Of a stretch of DNA of 64,000 nucleotides, positions 1-9,044 are shown piece by piece. The stretch is from Methylobacillus methanolivorans (lineage in GTDB: Bacteria > Pseudomonadota > Gammaproteobacteria > Burkholderiales > Methylophilaceae), in NCBI RefSeq assembly GCF_044751345.1, contig NZ_JBIWXY010000001.1, positions 1,736,001-1,800,000 of the forward strand. The letters run 5' to 3'. The notes below the pieces were generated by a model that did no database searches, was not told where the DNA came from, and worked only from the letters and a program-made list of their open reading frames with translations. Made by a program: the position numbers and the translations under genes. The number at the start of each line of letters is the position of its first letter. Position 1 is the stretch's first letter.

Positions 1-945
1 CGCCACCTTGCTCACACACGGCACGCCGCGCGAGATGCGGTCAATATCCGCCATGGTGAAATCTACCTTGCCTTCATAAGCAGCCGCCAACAAATGTAAT
101 ACGGTATTGGTAGAACCGCCCATCGCCACATCCAGGCTCATGGCGTTCTCAAAGGCATGCAGGTTGGCAATGCTGCGTGGCAGGACGCTTTCGTCATCTT
201 GCTCGTAATAACGCTTGGTAATTTCCACGATCAGGCGACCAGCCTTGAGGAACAACTCCTTGCGTGCTGCATGTGTCGCCAGCGTGGAACCGTTACCCGG
301 CAAGCTCAAGCCCAAGGCCTCTGTCAGGCAGTTCATGGAGTTCGCGGTAAACATACCGGAGCAGGAACCACAGGTCGGGCAGGCAGAACGCTCAATCGCA
401 TCAGACTCTTCATCCGAGATATTGCTATCTGCAGCTGCCACCATGGCATCCACCAGGTCCAGCTTGTGCACATTACCCTGCCAGTTCACCTTACCAGCTT
501 CCATCGGGCCACCAGAGACAAACACCACTGGGATATTCAGGCGCAAGGCTGCCATCAACATGCCTGGCGTAATCTTGTCACAGTTAGAAATACAAACCAG
601 CGCATCAGCACAGTGCGCATTCACCATGTATTCCACCGCATCCGCAATCAGGTCGCGGCTGGGCAAGCTGTACAGCATGCCACTGTGACCCATGGCAATG
701 CCGTCATCCACCGCAATGGTGTTGAACTCCTTGGCCACACCACCGGCACGCTCAATCTCGCGCGCTACCAACTGCCCCAAATCCTTGAGGTGCACGTGGC
801 CGGGCACAAATTGCGTGAATGAATTGGCAATCGCAATGATAGGTTTCTGGAAATCATCTTCCTTCATACCAGTGGCACGCCAAAGTGCGCGTGCGCCTGC
901 CATGTTGCGGCCATGAGTGGAGGTTCTGGAGCGGTATTGCGGCAT
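1..945 (-). CDS. ilvD: dihydroxy-acid dehydratase (3' end outside window)
   Basis: This encodes the N-terminal 315 codons of dihydroxy-acid dehydratase, which dehydrates 2,3-dihydroxy-isovalerate and -methylvalerate in isoleucine and valine synthesis. The reading frame runs off the left edge. The start MPQYRSRTSTHGRNMAG matches the usual start of the long (about 615-residue) enterobacterial-type enzyme, so the ATG at 945 is well placed. The Fe-S and active-site segments CISNCDKITPG and SACPTCGSCSG are intact, as are VSGGPMEAGK and NTIAVDDGIAMGHSGM. It is transcribed divergently from lgt across a 60-bp gap. About half of the expected protein is present; nothing looks broken. Confidence 0.97.
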   Translation of the reverse strand, partial: MPQYRSRTSTHGRNMAGARALWRATGMKEDDFQKPIIAIANSFTQFVPGHVHLKDLGQLVAREIERAGGVAKEFNTIAVDDGIAMGHSGMLYSLPSRDLIADAVEYMVNAHCADALVCISNCDKITPGMLMAALRLNIPVVFVSGGPMEAGKVNWQGNVHKLDLVDAMVAAADSNISDEESDAIERSACPTCGSCSGMFTANSMNCLTEALGLSLPGNGSTLATHAARKELFLKAGRLIVEITKRYYEQDDESVLPRSIANLHAFENAMSLDVAMGGSTNTVLHLLAAAYEGKVDFTMADIDRISRGVPCVSKVA

Positions 946-964
946 AAAAACCCTAAACTAAACG

Positions 965-970
965 TATAAT
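965..970 (+). promoter_or_regulatory. possible -10 box for lgt
   Basis: A perfect TATAAT sits 36 bases upstream of the lgt ATG in the short ilvD-lgt divergent gap. I see no good -35 hexamer at 17 bases, so this is only a candidate. Confidence 0.35.
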
Positions 971-1005
971 TAGGAGATTTTACTCCAATCCAAGGGCCAA
1001 TCCCA

Positions 1006-1803
1006 ATGCTTGTTCACCCACAATTTGATCCCGTCGCCATTCACCTGGGCTCGTTTGGCATTCATTGGTATGGATTGATGTACCTCATCGGTTTTCTCGC
1101 ATTCCTTTGGCTAGGACGTTGGCGCATCGCTCACCAGCCTTGGTGGGCACAATCAGGATGGTCATACAAAACACTGGACGACGCACTGTTTTACGGCGCA
1201 TTGGGCGTCATCCTGGGCGGCAGGCTAGGCTATGCCCTGTTCTACCAACATGACTACTACCTGGCCCACCCGCATGAAGTCCTTTTCCTCTGGCAAGGCG
1301 GTATGTCCTTCCACGGTGGATTCATCGGCGTCATGGCCGCCATGCTGCTATTCGCGAAAAAACGTGGGCTCACTTTCTTCGGCATCATGGATTTCGTTGC
1401 GCCCCTGGTGCCAGTCGGCCTGGGCGCAGGACGCATGGGCAACTTCATCAATGGCGAGCTATGGGGCCGCGCCAGCGATGCACCCTGGGCGATGGTTTTC
1501 CCTCAAGTCGACAACATTGCACGTCACCCATCTCAGCTTTATGAATTCCTGCTCGAAGGCATCGTATTGTTCACCATTCTCTGGTGGTACTCCAGCAAAC
1601 CACGCGCCAGGGGCACCATCTCTGCCCTGTTCCTCATCGGCTACGGCAGCTTCCGTTTCCTGGTGGAATTCACACGCGAACCGGATAGCTTCCTGGGACT
1701 ATTGTCTCTTGGCTTAAGCATGGGGCAATGGTTGAGTTTACCGATGGTGATTGCGGGCATCTGGTTAATGATGAGCAGCCTGAAACGCCACACACACCCT
1801 TAA
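1006..1803 (+). CDS. lgt: prolipoprotein diacylglyceryl transferase
   Basis: Lgt transfers a diacylglyceryl group from phosphatidylglycerol to the lipobox cysteine of prolipoproteins, the first step of lipoprotein maturation in the inner membrane. At 265 residues it has the family length and about seven hydrophobic segments. The Lgt signature GRMGNFINGELWGR lies near residues 146-159, with the conserved HPSQLYE after it and the typical N-terminal HLGSFGIHWYGLMY. The ATG is preceded by a weak AAGGG. It appears monocistronic: a 300-base gap follows, with an inverted repeat. Confidence 0.97.
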   Translation: MLVHPQFDPVAIHLGSFGIHWYGLMYLIGFLAFLWLGRWRIAHQPWWAQSGWSYKTLDDALFYGALGVILGGRLGYALFYQHDYYLAHPHEVLFLWQGGMSFHGGFIGVMAAMLLFAKKRGLTFFGIMDFVAPLVPVGLGAGRMGNFINGELWGRASDAPWAMVFPQVDNIARHPSQLYEFLLEGIVLFTILWWYSSKPRARGTISALFLIGYGSFRFLVEFTREPDSFLGLLSLGLSMGQWLSLPMVIAGIWLMMSSLKRHTHP

Positions 1804-1830
1804 TTAACAGCCTCCGTACCCTTCCACTCT

Positions 1831-1861
1831 CCAACAACGAATGCTCAACATTCGTTGTTGG
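1831..1861 (+). terminator. 13-bp perfect inverted repeat downstream of lgt
   Basis: Arms CCAACAACGAATG and CATTCGTTGTTGG enclose a five-base loop, 28 bases after the lgt stop. No T-run follows, so intrinsic termination is not assured. The rest of the gap to 2103 is presumably the promoter region of the next gene; I could not pick a confident promoter there. Confidence 0.5.
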
Positions 1862-2103
1862 ATCACAGGCATGCCCTCATGCCTGATCATACAACTGGCG
1901 CTTACCAAACATCACCGCCACCCATGTATCCGCGGGCCATTCGCGTTAATTAAGTTCCAAACTGTACTCTAAAAATTCCACCACTTCTGTATCTGGTTTC
2001 CATCTGTTACCCCTCTTACGATTGCTGTAATCGTCATTGTGTATTCATGTGCTAGCCAGACTTCATTCTCGCCAGCCTAATTTTGCTCACCAAGTAGGAA
2101 GAT

Positions 2104-4428
2104 ATGTCGCAACCTAAAGCCGCCATCAAGCCTTACCACCATCCTGCCGCTGGCTGGGGTGCATTGAAGCAAGTTGCCGCGCAGCTCGCGCTGCAGAAGA
2201 TTCCCGTCAAGGGCGTCATGACCCTGCTCTCGCAGAATCAGCCAGATGGCTTCGACTGCCCAGGTTGTGCCTGGCCAGACAAGGAGCACACCTCCACATT
2301 TGAGTTTTGTGAAAACGGTGTGAAGGCTGTAGCGGCGGAAGCTACCTCCAAGCGCGTGCCACCGGAATTCTTCGCCAAGCATACCGTCACCGAGTTGATG
2401 GGATGGAGCGATTTCGATCTGGAGAACGAAGGCCGCCTGACCCATCCTATGCGTTATAACCCGGCAACGGACAAATACGAGGAAATTGCCTGGGACTGCG
2501 CCTTTGCCCTGATGGCAAAGCATCTGAATCAACTGTCCGACCCGAACGAGGCAATTTTCTACACCTCTGGTCGCGCCAGCAATGAAGCAGCTTTCCTGTA
2601 TCAATTGTTCGTGCGTGAGTTTGGCACCAACAATTTCCCAGATTGCTCCAACCTTTGCCACGAATCAACCAGTATGGCCCTTCCACCTACCGTGGGTATC
2701 GGCAAGGGCTCGGTTACTTTGCATGATTTCGAGCATGCCGATACCTTGCTGATTTTTGGCCAGAACCCTGCCACCAACCACCCGCGTATGCTGGGCGAGT
2801 TGCGCGAAGCAGCCAAGCGCGGTGCACGCATCGTGGCGATCAACCCATTGAAGGAACGTGGCCTGGAGCGCTTTGCCGATCCGCAAAGCCCGTTCGACAT
2901 GTTGTCATTCAAGGGCAGCAAGATCAGTGACATGTTCATCCAGCCCAAGCTGGGCGGTGACCTGGCCCTCATCAAGGGCATGATCAAATTCGTCATCCAG
3001 TGGGATGATGAAGCCATCAAGAACGGCACCGAGCGCGTGGTGGATGTGGAATTTATCCAGCAGCACACCAATGGCTTCGAGGCGATTGCTGAAGATGCCC
3101 GCAAGGAAAGCTGGGACGCCATCCTGGAAGAATCCGGCGTATCGCTGGAGCAGATCGAGGAAATTGCGCGTATTTACGCCACCGGCGACCGTGTGATTTC
3201 CACCTGGGGCATGGGCATCACCCAGCACAAGCACGGCGTTGCCACCATCAAGACCTTGGTCAACCTGATGTTGCTCCGCGGCAATATTGGCAAGGAAGGC
3301 GCTGGCCTGTGCCCAGTGCGCGGCCATAGTAACGTGCAGGGTAACCGCACCGTGGGTATCTATGAAAAGATGCCAATGGCTTTCCTCGAAAGCCTGGATC
3401 GCGTATTTGATATCAATGTGCCGAAGGAGCCTGGCTACGATGCAGTTTCCGCCATCCAGGCCATGATAGACGGCAAGGCCAAGTTTTTCTTTGCACTCGG
3501 CGGCAACTTCTCGATTGCCACACCTGATACTGACCGTACCTGGGAAGGCCTGCGTAATTGCGACCTCACCGCACATGTCACGACCAAGCTAAACCGTAGC
3601 CACTTGGTGCATGGCAAGGAAGCCTTGATCCTGCCATGCCTGGGCCGCACCGAGATTGACACTCAGGAAACCGGGCCGCAAGGCGTCACGGTGGAAGATT
3701 CTATGAGCATGGTGCATATTTCCTATGGCATGAACAAACCAGCTTCACCGCACCTGCTGTCGGAACCTGCCATCGTCGCCCGCCTGGCACAAGCCACTCT
3801 CAAACACAGCAAGACACCTTGGCTGGACTACATCAAGGACTACAGCAAGATTCGCGACGCCATTGAGCAGACCATGCCGGTGGCGTTTAAGGATTACAAC
3901 GAGCGCATCAAGCATCCTGGCGGTTTCCGTATGCCTGTGCCTTCCAGCGATCGCGTCTGGATCACGCCATCAGGCAAGGCCGAATTCACCTTGCAGGAAA
4001 TCCCGCGCAATTCGCCCATCCACCAGGCGCGTGAGCAGTACGGCGACCAGATGTTCGTGCTGATGACCACCCGCTCACATGATCAGTACAACACCACCAT
4101 TTATGGCATGGATGACCGCTACCGTGGCGTTTTCGGCCAGCGCCGTGTGGTGTTCATGAACCCTGACGATATCAAGCGCATGGGCCTCAAGGCTGGCGAC
4201 TGGATCAATCTGGTCAGCGTTTGGCAGGATGGTATCACGCGTCGTGCCGACAAGTTCCTCGTCGTCTCTTACGATATTCCGCAAGGTTGCATGGGTGGCT
4301 ATTACCCTGAGACCAACAATCTGGTGCCGTTGGAAAGCGTGGCTGACTTGTCGCATACGCCAACTTCCAAGTCTATCCCGGTGATCATCGAGAAAACCAC
4401 TGCACCCGAGGTAGCCAATGCTGCTTGA
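2104..4428 (+). CDS. FdhF/YdeP-family molybdopterin oxidoreductase, formate dehydrogenase-like
   Basis: A 774-residue cytoplasmic molybdopterin oxidoreductase alpha subunit, probably a formate dehydrogenase. An N-terminal Fe-S site is suggested by DCPGCAWPD (Cys52, Cys55) with Cys69 following. The segment CSNLCHESTS puts Cys185 where this superfamily carries the metal-ligand Cys or Sec, and the C-terminal dinucleotide-binding (molydop) domain is present. Members of this family in methylotrophs include the alpha subunit of the fourth formate dehydrogenase of Methylorubrum; that assignment is family knowledge, not proven here. A clear AGGAAG precedes the ATG. The stop overlaps the next gene by 11 bases, suggesting translational coupling. 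There is no twin-arginine leader, and no Fe-S or diaphorase partner nearby. Confidence 0.85.
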   Translation: MSQPKAAIKPYHHPAAGWGALKQVAAQLALQKIPVKGVMTLLSQNQPDGFDCPGCAWPDKEHTSTFEFCENGVKAVAAEATSKRVPPEFFAKHTVTELMGWSDFDLENEGRLTHPMRYNPATDKYEEIAWDCAFALMAKHLNQLSDPNEAIFYTSGRASNEAAFLYQLFVREFGTNNFPDCSNLCHESTSMALPPTVGIGKGSVTLHDFEHADTLLIFGQNPATNHPRMLGELREAAKRGARIVAINPLKERGLERFADPQSPFDMLSFKGSKISDMFIQPKLGGDLALIKGMIKFVIQWDDEAIKNGTERVVDVEFIQQHTNGFEAIAEDARKESWDAILEESGVSLEQIEEIARIYATGDRVISTWGMGITQHKHGVATIKTLVNLMLLRGNIGKEGAGLCPVRGHSNVQGNRTVGIYEKMPMAFLESLDRVFDINVPKEPGYDAVSAIQAMIDGKAKFFFALGGNFSIATPDTDRTWEGLRNCDLTAHVTTKLNRSHLVHGKEALILPCLGRTEIDTQETGPQGVTVEDSMSMVHISYGMNKPASPHLLSEPAIVARLAQATLKHSKTPWLDYIKDYSKIRDAIEQTMPVAFKDYNERIKHPGGFRMPVPSSDRVWITPSGKAEFTLQEIPRNSPIHQAREQYGDQMFVLMTTRSHDQYNTTIYGMDDRYRGVFGQRRVVFMNPDDIKRMGLKAGDWINLVSVWQDGITRRADKFLVVSYDIPQGCMGGYYPETNNLVPLESVADLSHTPTSKSIPVIIEKTTAPEVANAA

Positions 4429-4735
4429 GCGCGAATATCACGATGAGCAGTCAGAACAGGCTGATTTTTCCTCTGACCACGCCCAACTAGACCAGAGTGC
4501 TGTCCTGATGCTTGGTATCCTGGAACTTCTTCATGCCGAGCATGAAGAAGGCCGTGCCCGCATGCCCCTGGCAGCCATCTGCAAACGGCTGGGGATACGC
4601 ATGAGCACACTGCAACGCCTGATGACTGCCTTGAGCGAGCAGGCGTTGGTCGAAGTATCCACCGAGAAAGACCGGCTAGTCGCCGCGCTGACTGCCGGTG
4701 GCGAGGAAATTTCCCAAGCGCTGCAAGCTGCCTGA
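4418..4735 (+). CDS. small winged-helix-like protein coupled to the molybdoenzyme
   Basis: A 105-residue protein of unknown function. Residues 25-100 read like a compact winged helix: LMLGILELLHAEHEE, then PLAAICKRLGIRMSTLQRLMTALSEQALVEV, followed by a basic wing-like DRLVAALTAGGEEISQAL. Its start lies inside the upstream oxidoreductase gene (11-base overlap), so the two are almost certainly cotranscribed. It may be a regulator, or an assembly or partner protein for that enzyme; in methylotrophs the fourth formate dehydrogenase also has a small second gene, but I cannot claim homology from the sequence alone. Confidence 0.75.
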   Translation: MLLEREYHDEQSEQADFSSDHAQLDQSAVLMLGILELLHAEHEEGRARMPLAAICKRLGIRMSTLQRLMTALSEQALVEVSTEKDRLVAALTAGGEEISQALQAA

Positions 4736-4799
4736 GCAGCAACCACCGAACCACCACCATTGGCAAACTCCAGCCGCACCCCTGCGCGGCTGGAGTACA

Positions 4800-6266
4800 A
4801 TGACAGGCATCAAAGACTCCACCCCGGCCCCCATGAAGCTTTATGTCTCGTTTGCTGCCCGCATACGCGCGATGATCGATGAAGGCGTATTGCGACCCGG
4901 CGACAAGATATTCTCAGTGCGGCAAGCCAGCCAGAAATACGGGCTAAGCATCAGCACCGTATTGCGCGGCTATCTTCTACTGGAGCAGGAAGGCATCATC
5001 AGCAGCCATCCACAATCCGGTTACTACGTCACACCGCGCAAACGCTTGCAGCAACGCAACACCTCGCCGCTATCCAAAGACATCAACCTGTCAGAAGTTG
5101 ATGCCAGCAAGCTGGTGCTCACCACGTTGAAGTCCATTCGCGAATTTGGCACGGTACCATTGGGCTCACCGTTTCCCGATCCACAACTATTCCCGCTCAA
5201 GAAGATTCACCAGTACGAAAAAGCCCTCACAGACGATGAAGGGGAATGGGGCATCTTGAGTGACCTGCCACCGGGCAACGAAATGCTGCGCCAGCAGATT
5301 GCCCGCCGCTATCTTGCCAATGACATGGATGTTTCACCGGATGACATTGTCATCACGCATGGTGCCACCGAGGCCATCACGCTCTGCCTGCAAGCCGTCG
5401 CCAAGGCTGGCGACATCATCGCCTTGGAAGCTCCTGGCTACTATGCTTTGGCGCATACGGTAGAACGCTTGGGCATGAAGGTCGCCGAACTGCGCACCGA
5501 CCCAGAATCCGGCATCGACCTGGATGCATTACGCGCCACTACGGATAATGTGCGTATTGCCGCCGTGGTACTCACGACCAATTTCCAGAACCCGTTGGGT
5601 TTTGTCATGCCGGACGCAAAGAAACAAGCATTAGTGGAATTTCTGGCAGAGCAACAGATTCCATTGATCGAGGATGATGTTTATGGCGAGCTGTACTTTA
5701 GTGAAACAGCACCCAAGCCTGCCAAGGCCTTTGACCGTTCTGGCCTGGTGCTGCATTGCTCGTCATTCTCCAAGTCATTGGCACCAGGTTATCGCGTGGG
5801 CTGGACCAGCGCCGGGCGCTATCGGCAGGAAGTGGAACGCCTGATGTTCCTCAATAGCCTCTCGCTGCCATCCGCCCCGCAAATCGCGATTGCCAAGTTC
5901 ATGCAGCGCGACAGCTTTGAGCAACATCTCAAACAATTGCGTCACACCCTGCGTTCGCAATATGTGCTGATCCGTAATGTGATTGCAGAAAGCTTTCCCG
6001 TTGGCACCCAGCTTTCAGAACCGAAAGGCGGCTATGTGATCTGGGTCAAACTACCAGCGCAACTGGATGCCCTGGCGCTTTACCGCTTAGCCATCGACAA
6101 TGGCATTACCGTGGCACCAGGCACTATCTTTTCCCGCAAAAAAGACCTCACCCACTATATCCGCTTGAATTTCAGCCACCTGTGGACCTTGGCTATTGAG
6201 CAGGCAGTACGCGACGTGGGCGCCTTGGCACACGACATGCTGGCGTCACATGTGCCGCAGGGTTAA
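4800..6266 (+). CDS. MocR-type GntR regulator with aminotransferase domain
   Basis: A 488-residue transcription regulator of the MocR class. A GntR winged helix occupies about residues 12-78 (FAARIRAMIDEGVLRPGDKIFSVRQ, STVLRGYLLLEQEGII). A fold-type-I PLP aminotransferase domain follows, with NFQNPLGF, EDDVYGELYF and HCSSFSKSLAPGYRVGW, whose lysine would bind PLP. I chose the ATG at 4800 with GGAG just upstream. A longer reading from 4698 would overlap the preceding gene and adds 34 low-complexity residues. The effector and targets are unknown. It converges with ybdD, leaving only 13 bases between stops. Confidence 0.88.
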   Translation: MTGIKDSTPAPMKLYVSFAARIRAMIDEGVLRPGDKIFSVRQASQKYGLSISTVLRGYLLLEQEGIISSHPQSGYYVTPRKRLQQRNTSPLSKDINLSEVDASKLVLTTLKSIREFGTVPLGSPFPDPQLFPLKKIHQYEKALTDDEGEWGILSDLPPGNEMLRQQIARRYLANDMDVSPDDIVITHGATEAITLCLQAVAKAGDIIALEAPGYYALAHTVERLGMKVAELRTDPESGIDLDALRATTDNVRIAAVVLTTNFQNPLGFVMPDAKKQALVEFLAEQQIPLIEDDVYGELYFSETAPKPAKAFDRSGLVLHCSSFSKSLAPGYRVGWTSAGRYRQEVERLMFLNSLSLPSAPQIAIAKFMQRDSFEQHLKQLRHTLRSQYVLIRNVIAESFPVGTQLSEPKGGYVIWVKLPAQLDALALYRLAIDNGITVAPGTIFSRKKDLTHYIRLNFSHLWTLAIEQAVRDVGALAHDMLASHVPQG

Positions 6267-6279
6267 CGCCAGCATATCC

Positions 6280-6483
6280 TCAACAGCAACGCTTCACACC
6301 ATCCCACTTCTGCTGCTGCCATTGCTTGAAGAACACTTCCCGTGTCAGCGGAGGCTCGTGGTGTTGGTGCTTTTCCTGGTTGCTGCGATATAACGCCAGA
6401 TAGCGCTCGTAAGCATCGTCGCCCGACACCTGGCGCAAAAAGCGCCAAGTACGGTCAAGGCATCGTTTGGTGGCCTGCCACAT
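6280..6483 (-). CDS. ybdD: YbdD/YjiX family protein
   Basis: A 67-residue soluble protein of the YbdD/YjiX (DUF466) family, which is nearly always encoded directly after CstA/BtsT carbon-starvation transporters. The C-terminus KWDGVKRCC is the family hallmark. Its start codon overlaps the cstA stop, so it is translationally coupled. The function is not settled; a role supporting the transporter is inferred from context only. Confidence 0.9.
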   Translation of the reverse strand: MWQATKRCLDRTWRFLRQVSGDDAYERYLALYRSNQEKHQHHEPPLTREVFFKQWQQQKWDGVKRCC

Positions 6484-8552
6484 CAGTCACGCACCCAGGC
6501 AGTATCCAGCTTGGTCTGCATATGGTCAGCCTCTACCGAGGGCAAGACAGGCTTGCCGCTCAAACTGCGGTAACTGACGCGCAGCATGTCGAGAATCACG
6601 ATCCACAACACCGCCACGAAGAACAGCGTCAATACAGCATCCAACTGCTGGTTGAAGATGAGTTGCGGCGCCACGGCAGCCTTCTCGGGCGGCAGCACTC
6701 CGGCAGCCAGCTTGGCCGACATGTCATTGGCCGCCGCAATAAAGCCTACACGCACATCTGCGCTGGTAATCTTTTCCCAGGCGGCAGTCGTCGTCACCAC
6801 TACCAGCCAACTTAGCGGTAGCCCGGTTACCCAGGCATACCTGAGCTTGCCTGACTTGATCAGGATGCCTGTGCCTACTGAGAGGGCAATGGCGGCCAGC
6901 ATCTGGTTGGAAATACCGAACAAGGGCCAGAGGATATTGACCCCGCCATTGGGGTCAATCACACCGATGTAGAGGAAATAGCCCCAGCCTGCGACGACAA
7001 TTGCGCTGGTAAACAGTACCGAGGGATACCATGAAGTCTGCCCCAGCTTGGGCCAGAAATTGCCCAGCATATCCTGCAACATAAACCGCCCAACGCGCGT
7101 GCCAGCATCCAAGGTAGTCAGGATGAAGATCGCCTCGAACATGATGGCAAAGTGGTACCACAAGGCCAACAGGTGTTCACCAAAAGCGCTACCAAAAATA
7201 CTCGCCATACCGACCGCCAGCGAAGGCGCACCACCGGTACGCGCAAACAAGGTAGATTCACCCATCTGCCGCGCCAGCGTTTCCATCTGCTCCACCGTGA
7301 CAGGAAAACCCCAACTGGAAATGGTCGCAACGGCATCAGCCGCCTCCTTGCCCACCAGCCCAGCCGGACTGTTGATGGCGAAGAAAACGCCAGGCTCCAG
7401 TACGGTAGCCGCAATCATGGCCATGATGGCCACGAACGACTCCAGCAACATGGCTCCGTAGCCTATCATGCGAATATCGGACTCATTGGCGATCAGCTTA
7501 GGCGTAGTGCCTGAAGCGATCAGGGCATGAAAACCCGAGACAGCCCCGCAGGCAATGGTAATAAAGACAAACGGGAATAAGGTGCCGCCAAAGATGGGGC
7601 CAGTACCATCAATAAACTGGGTCAATGCAGGCATCTTGACTTCGGGTTGCAGCAGGATGATCGCCACGGCCAGCAGGAAGATGGTGCCCAGCTTCATGAA
7701 CGTAGAGAGGTAATCACGCGGAGCCAATAACAACCACACCGGCAGGATGGCAGCCGCAAAACCGTAGACAATCACCCACCAGGCCAGCGTTAGGCCATCA
7801 TGATCAAACAAACCGCGCAGGAAGGGATGATGGTCGATATAGCCGCCACCGAACACCGATAGCAACAACAAGACCACGCCAATAATGGATGCCTCCAGCA
7901 CACGGCCCGGCCTGATCAAGCGCATGTAAATACCGACAATCATGGCGATCGGGATAGTGGCCGCCACAGTGGAAGTTGCCCACGGGCTGTGCTTCATGGC
8001 GTTGACCACGACCAACCCGAGCACCGCGATGAGGATCACCATGATGGTGAACGTCCCCACCAGCGCGGCAAAACCACCGATCGGCCCCAGCTCCTCACGC
8101 GCCATCTGGCCAAGGCTGCGCCCATTACGACGTGTCGAGAGAAACAAGGTGACCATGTCCTGCACCGCACCACCGAGCACGGCGCCCACCAATATCCACA
8201 AAGTACCGGGCAGGTAGCCAAACTGTGCCGCCAAGGTTGGCCCAACCAATGGCCCGGGGCCTGCAATCGCGGCAAAATGGTGACCAAACACCACCCACTT
8301 ATTGGTGGGAACATAATCACGGCCATTATCCAGCCGCTCGGCAGGCGTGGCTCGCGTCGCATCCACCACCAACACCTTGGCGGCAATCCAGGCTGCATAG
8401 AAGCGATAGGCGATGGCAAACACACAGACTGCTGCTGCCACGAACCAAAGCGCATTAATGCTTTCACCGCGATGCAGGGCAATACCGCCCACTGCGCTAG
8501 CCCCAATAATGGCGATCAAGAACCAGATCAGGTACTGCAAGGTTTTATTCAT
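6483..8552 (-). CDS. cstA: CstA-family carbon starvation/pyruvate transporter
   Basis: A 689-residue inner-membrane protein of the CstA family, which includes the pyruvate/proton symporters BtsT and CstA and carriers proposed for peptides. The sequence is mostly hydrophobic, with many predicted membrane helices. It carries family segments such as NKWVVFGHHFAAIAGPGPLVGPTLAAQFGYLPG near residues 80-112 and SGFHALIASGTTPKLI in the middle. Length fits CstA (about 700). It forms a two-gene unit with ybdD. The natural substrate in this organism cannot be read from the sequence. Confidence 0.93.
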   Translation of the reverse strand: MNKTLQYLIWFLIAIIGASAVGGIALHRGESINALWFVAAAVCVFAIAYRFYAAWIAAKVLVVDATRATPAERLDNGRDYVPTNKWVVFGHHFAAIAGPGPLVGPTLAAQFGYLPGTLWILVGAVLGGAVQDMVTLFLSTRRNGRSLGQMAREELGPIGGFAALVGTFTIMVILIAVLGLVVVNAMKHSPWATSTVAATIPIAMIVGIYMRLIRPGRVLEASIIGVVLLLLSVFGGGYIDHHPFLRGLFDHDGLTLAWWVIVYGFAAAILPVWLLLAPRDYLSTFMKLGTIFLLAVAIILLQPEVKMPALTQFIDGTGPIFGGTLFPFVFITIACGAVSGFHALIASGTTPKLIANESDIRMIGYGAMLLESFVAIMAMIAATVLEPGVFFAINSPAGLVGKEAADAVATISSWGFPVTVEQMETLARQMGESTLFARTGGAPSLAVGMASIFGSAFGEHLLALWYHFAIMFEAIFILTTLDAGTRVGRFMLQDMLGNFWPKLGQTSWYPSVLFTSAIVVAGWGYFLYIGVIDPNGGVNILWPLFGISNQMLAAIALSVGTGILIKSGKLRYAWVTGLPLSWLVVVTTTAAWEKITSADVRVGFIAAANDMSAKLAAGVLPPEKAAVAPQLIFNQQLDAVLTLFFVAVLWIVILDMLRVSYRSLSGKPVLPSVEADHMQTKLDTAWVRD

Positions 8553-8679
8553 TTAGGTTTATGATGTGATGGAAATTAATGACCAGCAGTATAAAACCAA
8601 ACCTGCAGACTGCGTAATCTGCCCGGAACGGATATTGCTAGTCTATTGGCTCCTATACCAACAATCTTGAGAGATAAGC

Positions 8680-8988
8680 ATGAAATTAACCTGTGTGAGC
8701 TTTTTGGCACTGCTGGCATTGCATCTGCCAGCCATTGCGGCACCGGAAGAAGCGCCACCGACTGAAACCACGACAGCGAGCGGGGACAAAATCCTGCTGC
8801 ATCCGAATGGTAAGTGGGAATATGTCGACAAGGTGAAAAAAGCAGAAGCCGACAAGATTGCCAAGCAATACCCAGAAAATCAGGGCTGCCCTCCCGGCAC
8901 ACAAGGTGGCGTCTTTGGCATCGGGCGCTGCATTGCACCTGGAGACAAGGACTTCAATCGCGGCTCCATCAGCGGCAAGGGCCGGTAA
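8680..8988 (+). CDS. small secreted protein, paralogue of 32567-32848
   Basis: A 102-residue exported protein of unknown function. Residues 1-21 form a clear signal peptide (MKLTCVSFLALLALHLPAIA, cleavage after AIA). The mature part has a GDKILLHPNGKWEYVD segment reminiscent of DUF3157-like proteins, and a distinctive C-terminus CPPGTQGG, GRCIAPGDKDFNRGS, SGKGR with two cysteines that could form a disulfide. A second gene with the same architecture sits at 32567. AGAGA precedes the ATG. The C-terminal block is the conserved part; the linker differs. Confidence 0.82.
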   Translation: MKLTCVSFLALLALHLPAIAAPEEAPPTETTTASGDKILLHPNGKWEYVDKVKKAEADKIAKQYPENQGCPPGTQGGVFGIGRCIAPGDKDFNRGSISGKGR

Positions 8989-8999
8989 ACCCTGTCACA

Positions 9000-9023
9000 G
9001 GGTAGCCGATTTGGCGGCTACCC
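9000..9023 (+). terminator. hairpin after the small secreted protein gene
   Basis: Arms GGGTAGCCG and CGGCTACCC with a six-base loop, 11 bases beyond the stop. No T-run follows, so it may be a processing or Rho-related stem rather than a strong intrinsic terminator. Confidence 0.5.
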
Positions 9024-9044
9024 TGCTTACCCCAACCTTGCCCA

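Noticed and set aside
157..916. Several plus-strand open frames over the left edge
   Set aside because: They lie antisense to ilvD, whose minus-strand frame matches the enzyme over its whole length.
4698..4799. Upstream extension of the MocR-type gene
   Set aside because: It overlaps the preceding gene, and the added residues are unlike the family; the start at 4800 fits the GntR domain.
6342..8564. Plus-strand open frames opposite ybdD and cstA
   Set aside because: Antisense shadows of a well-supported membrane transporter gene.
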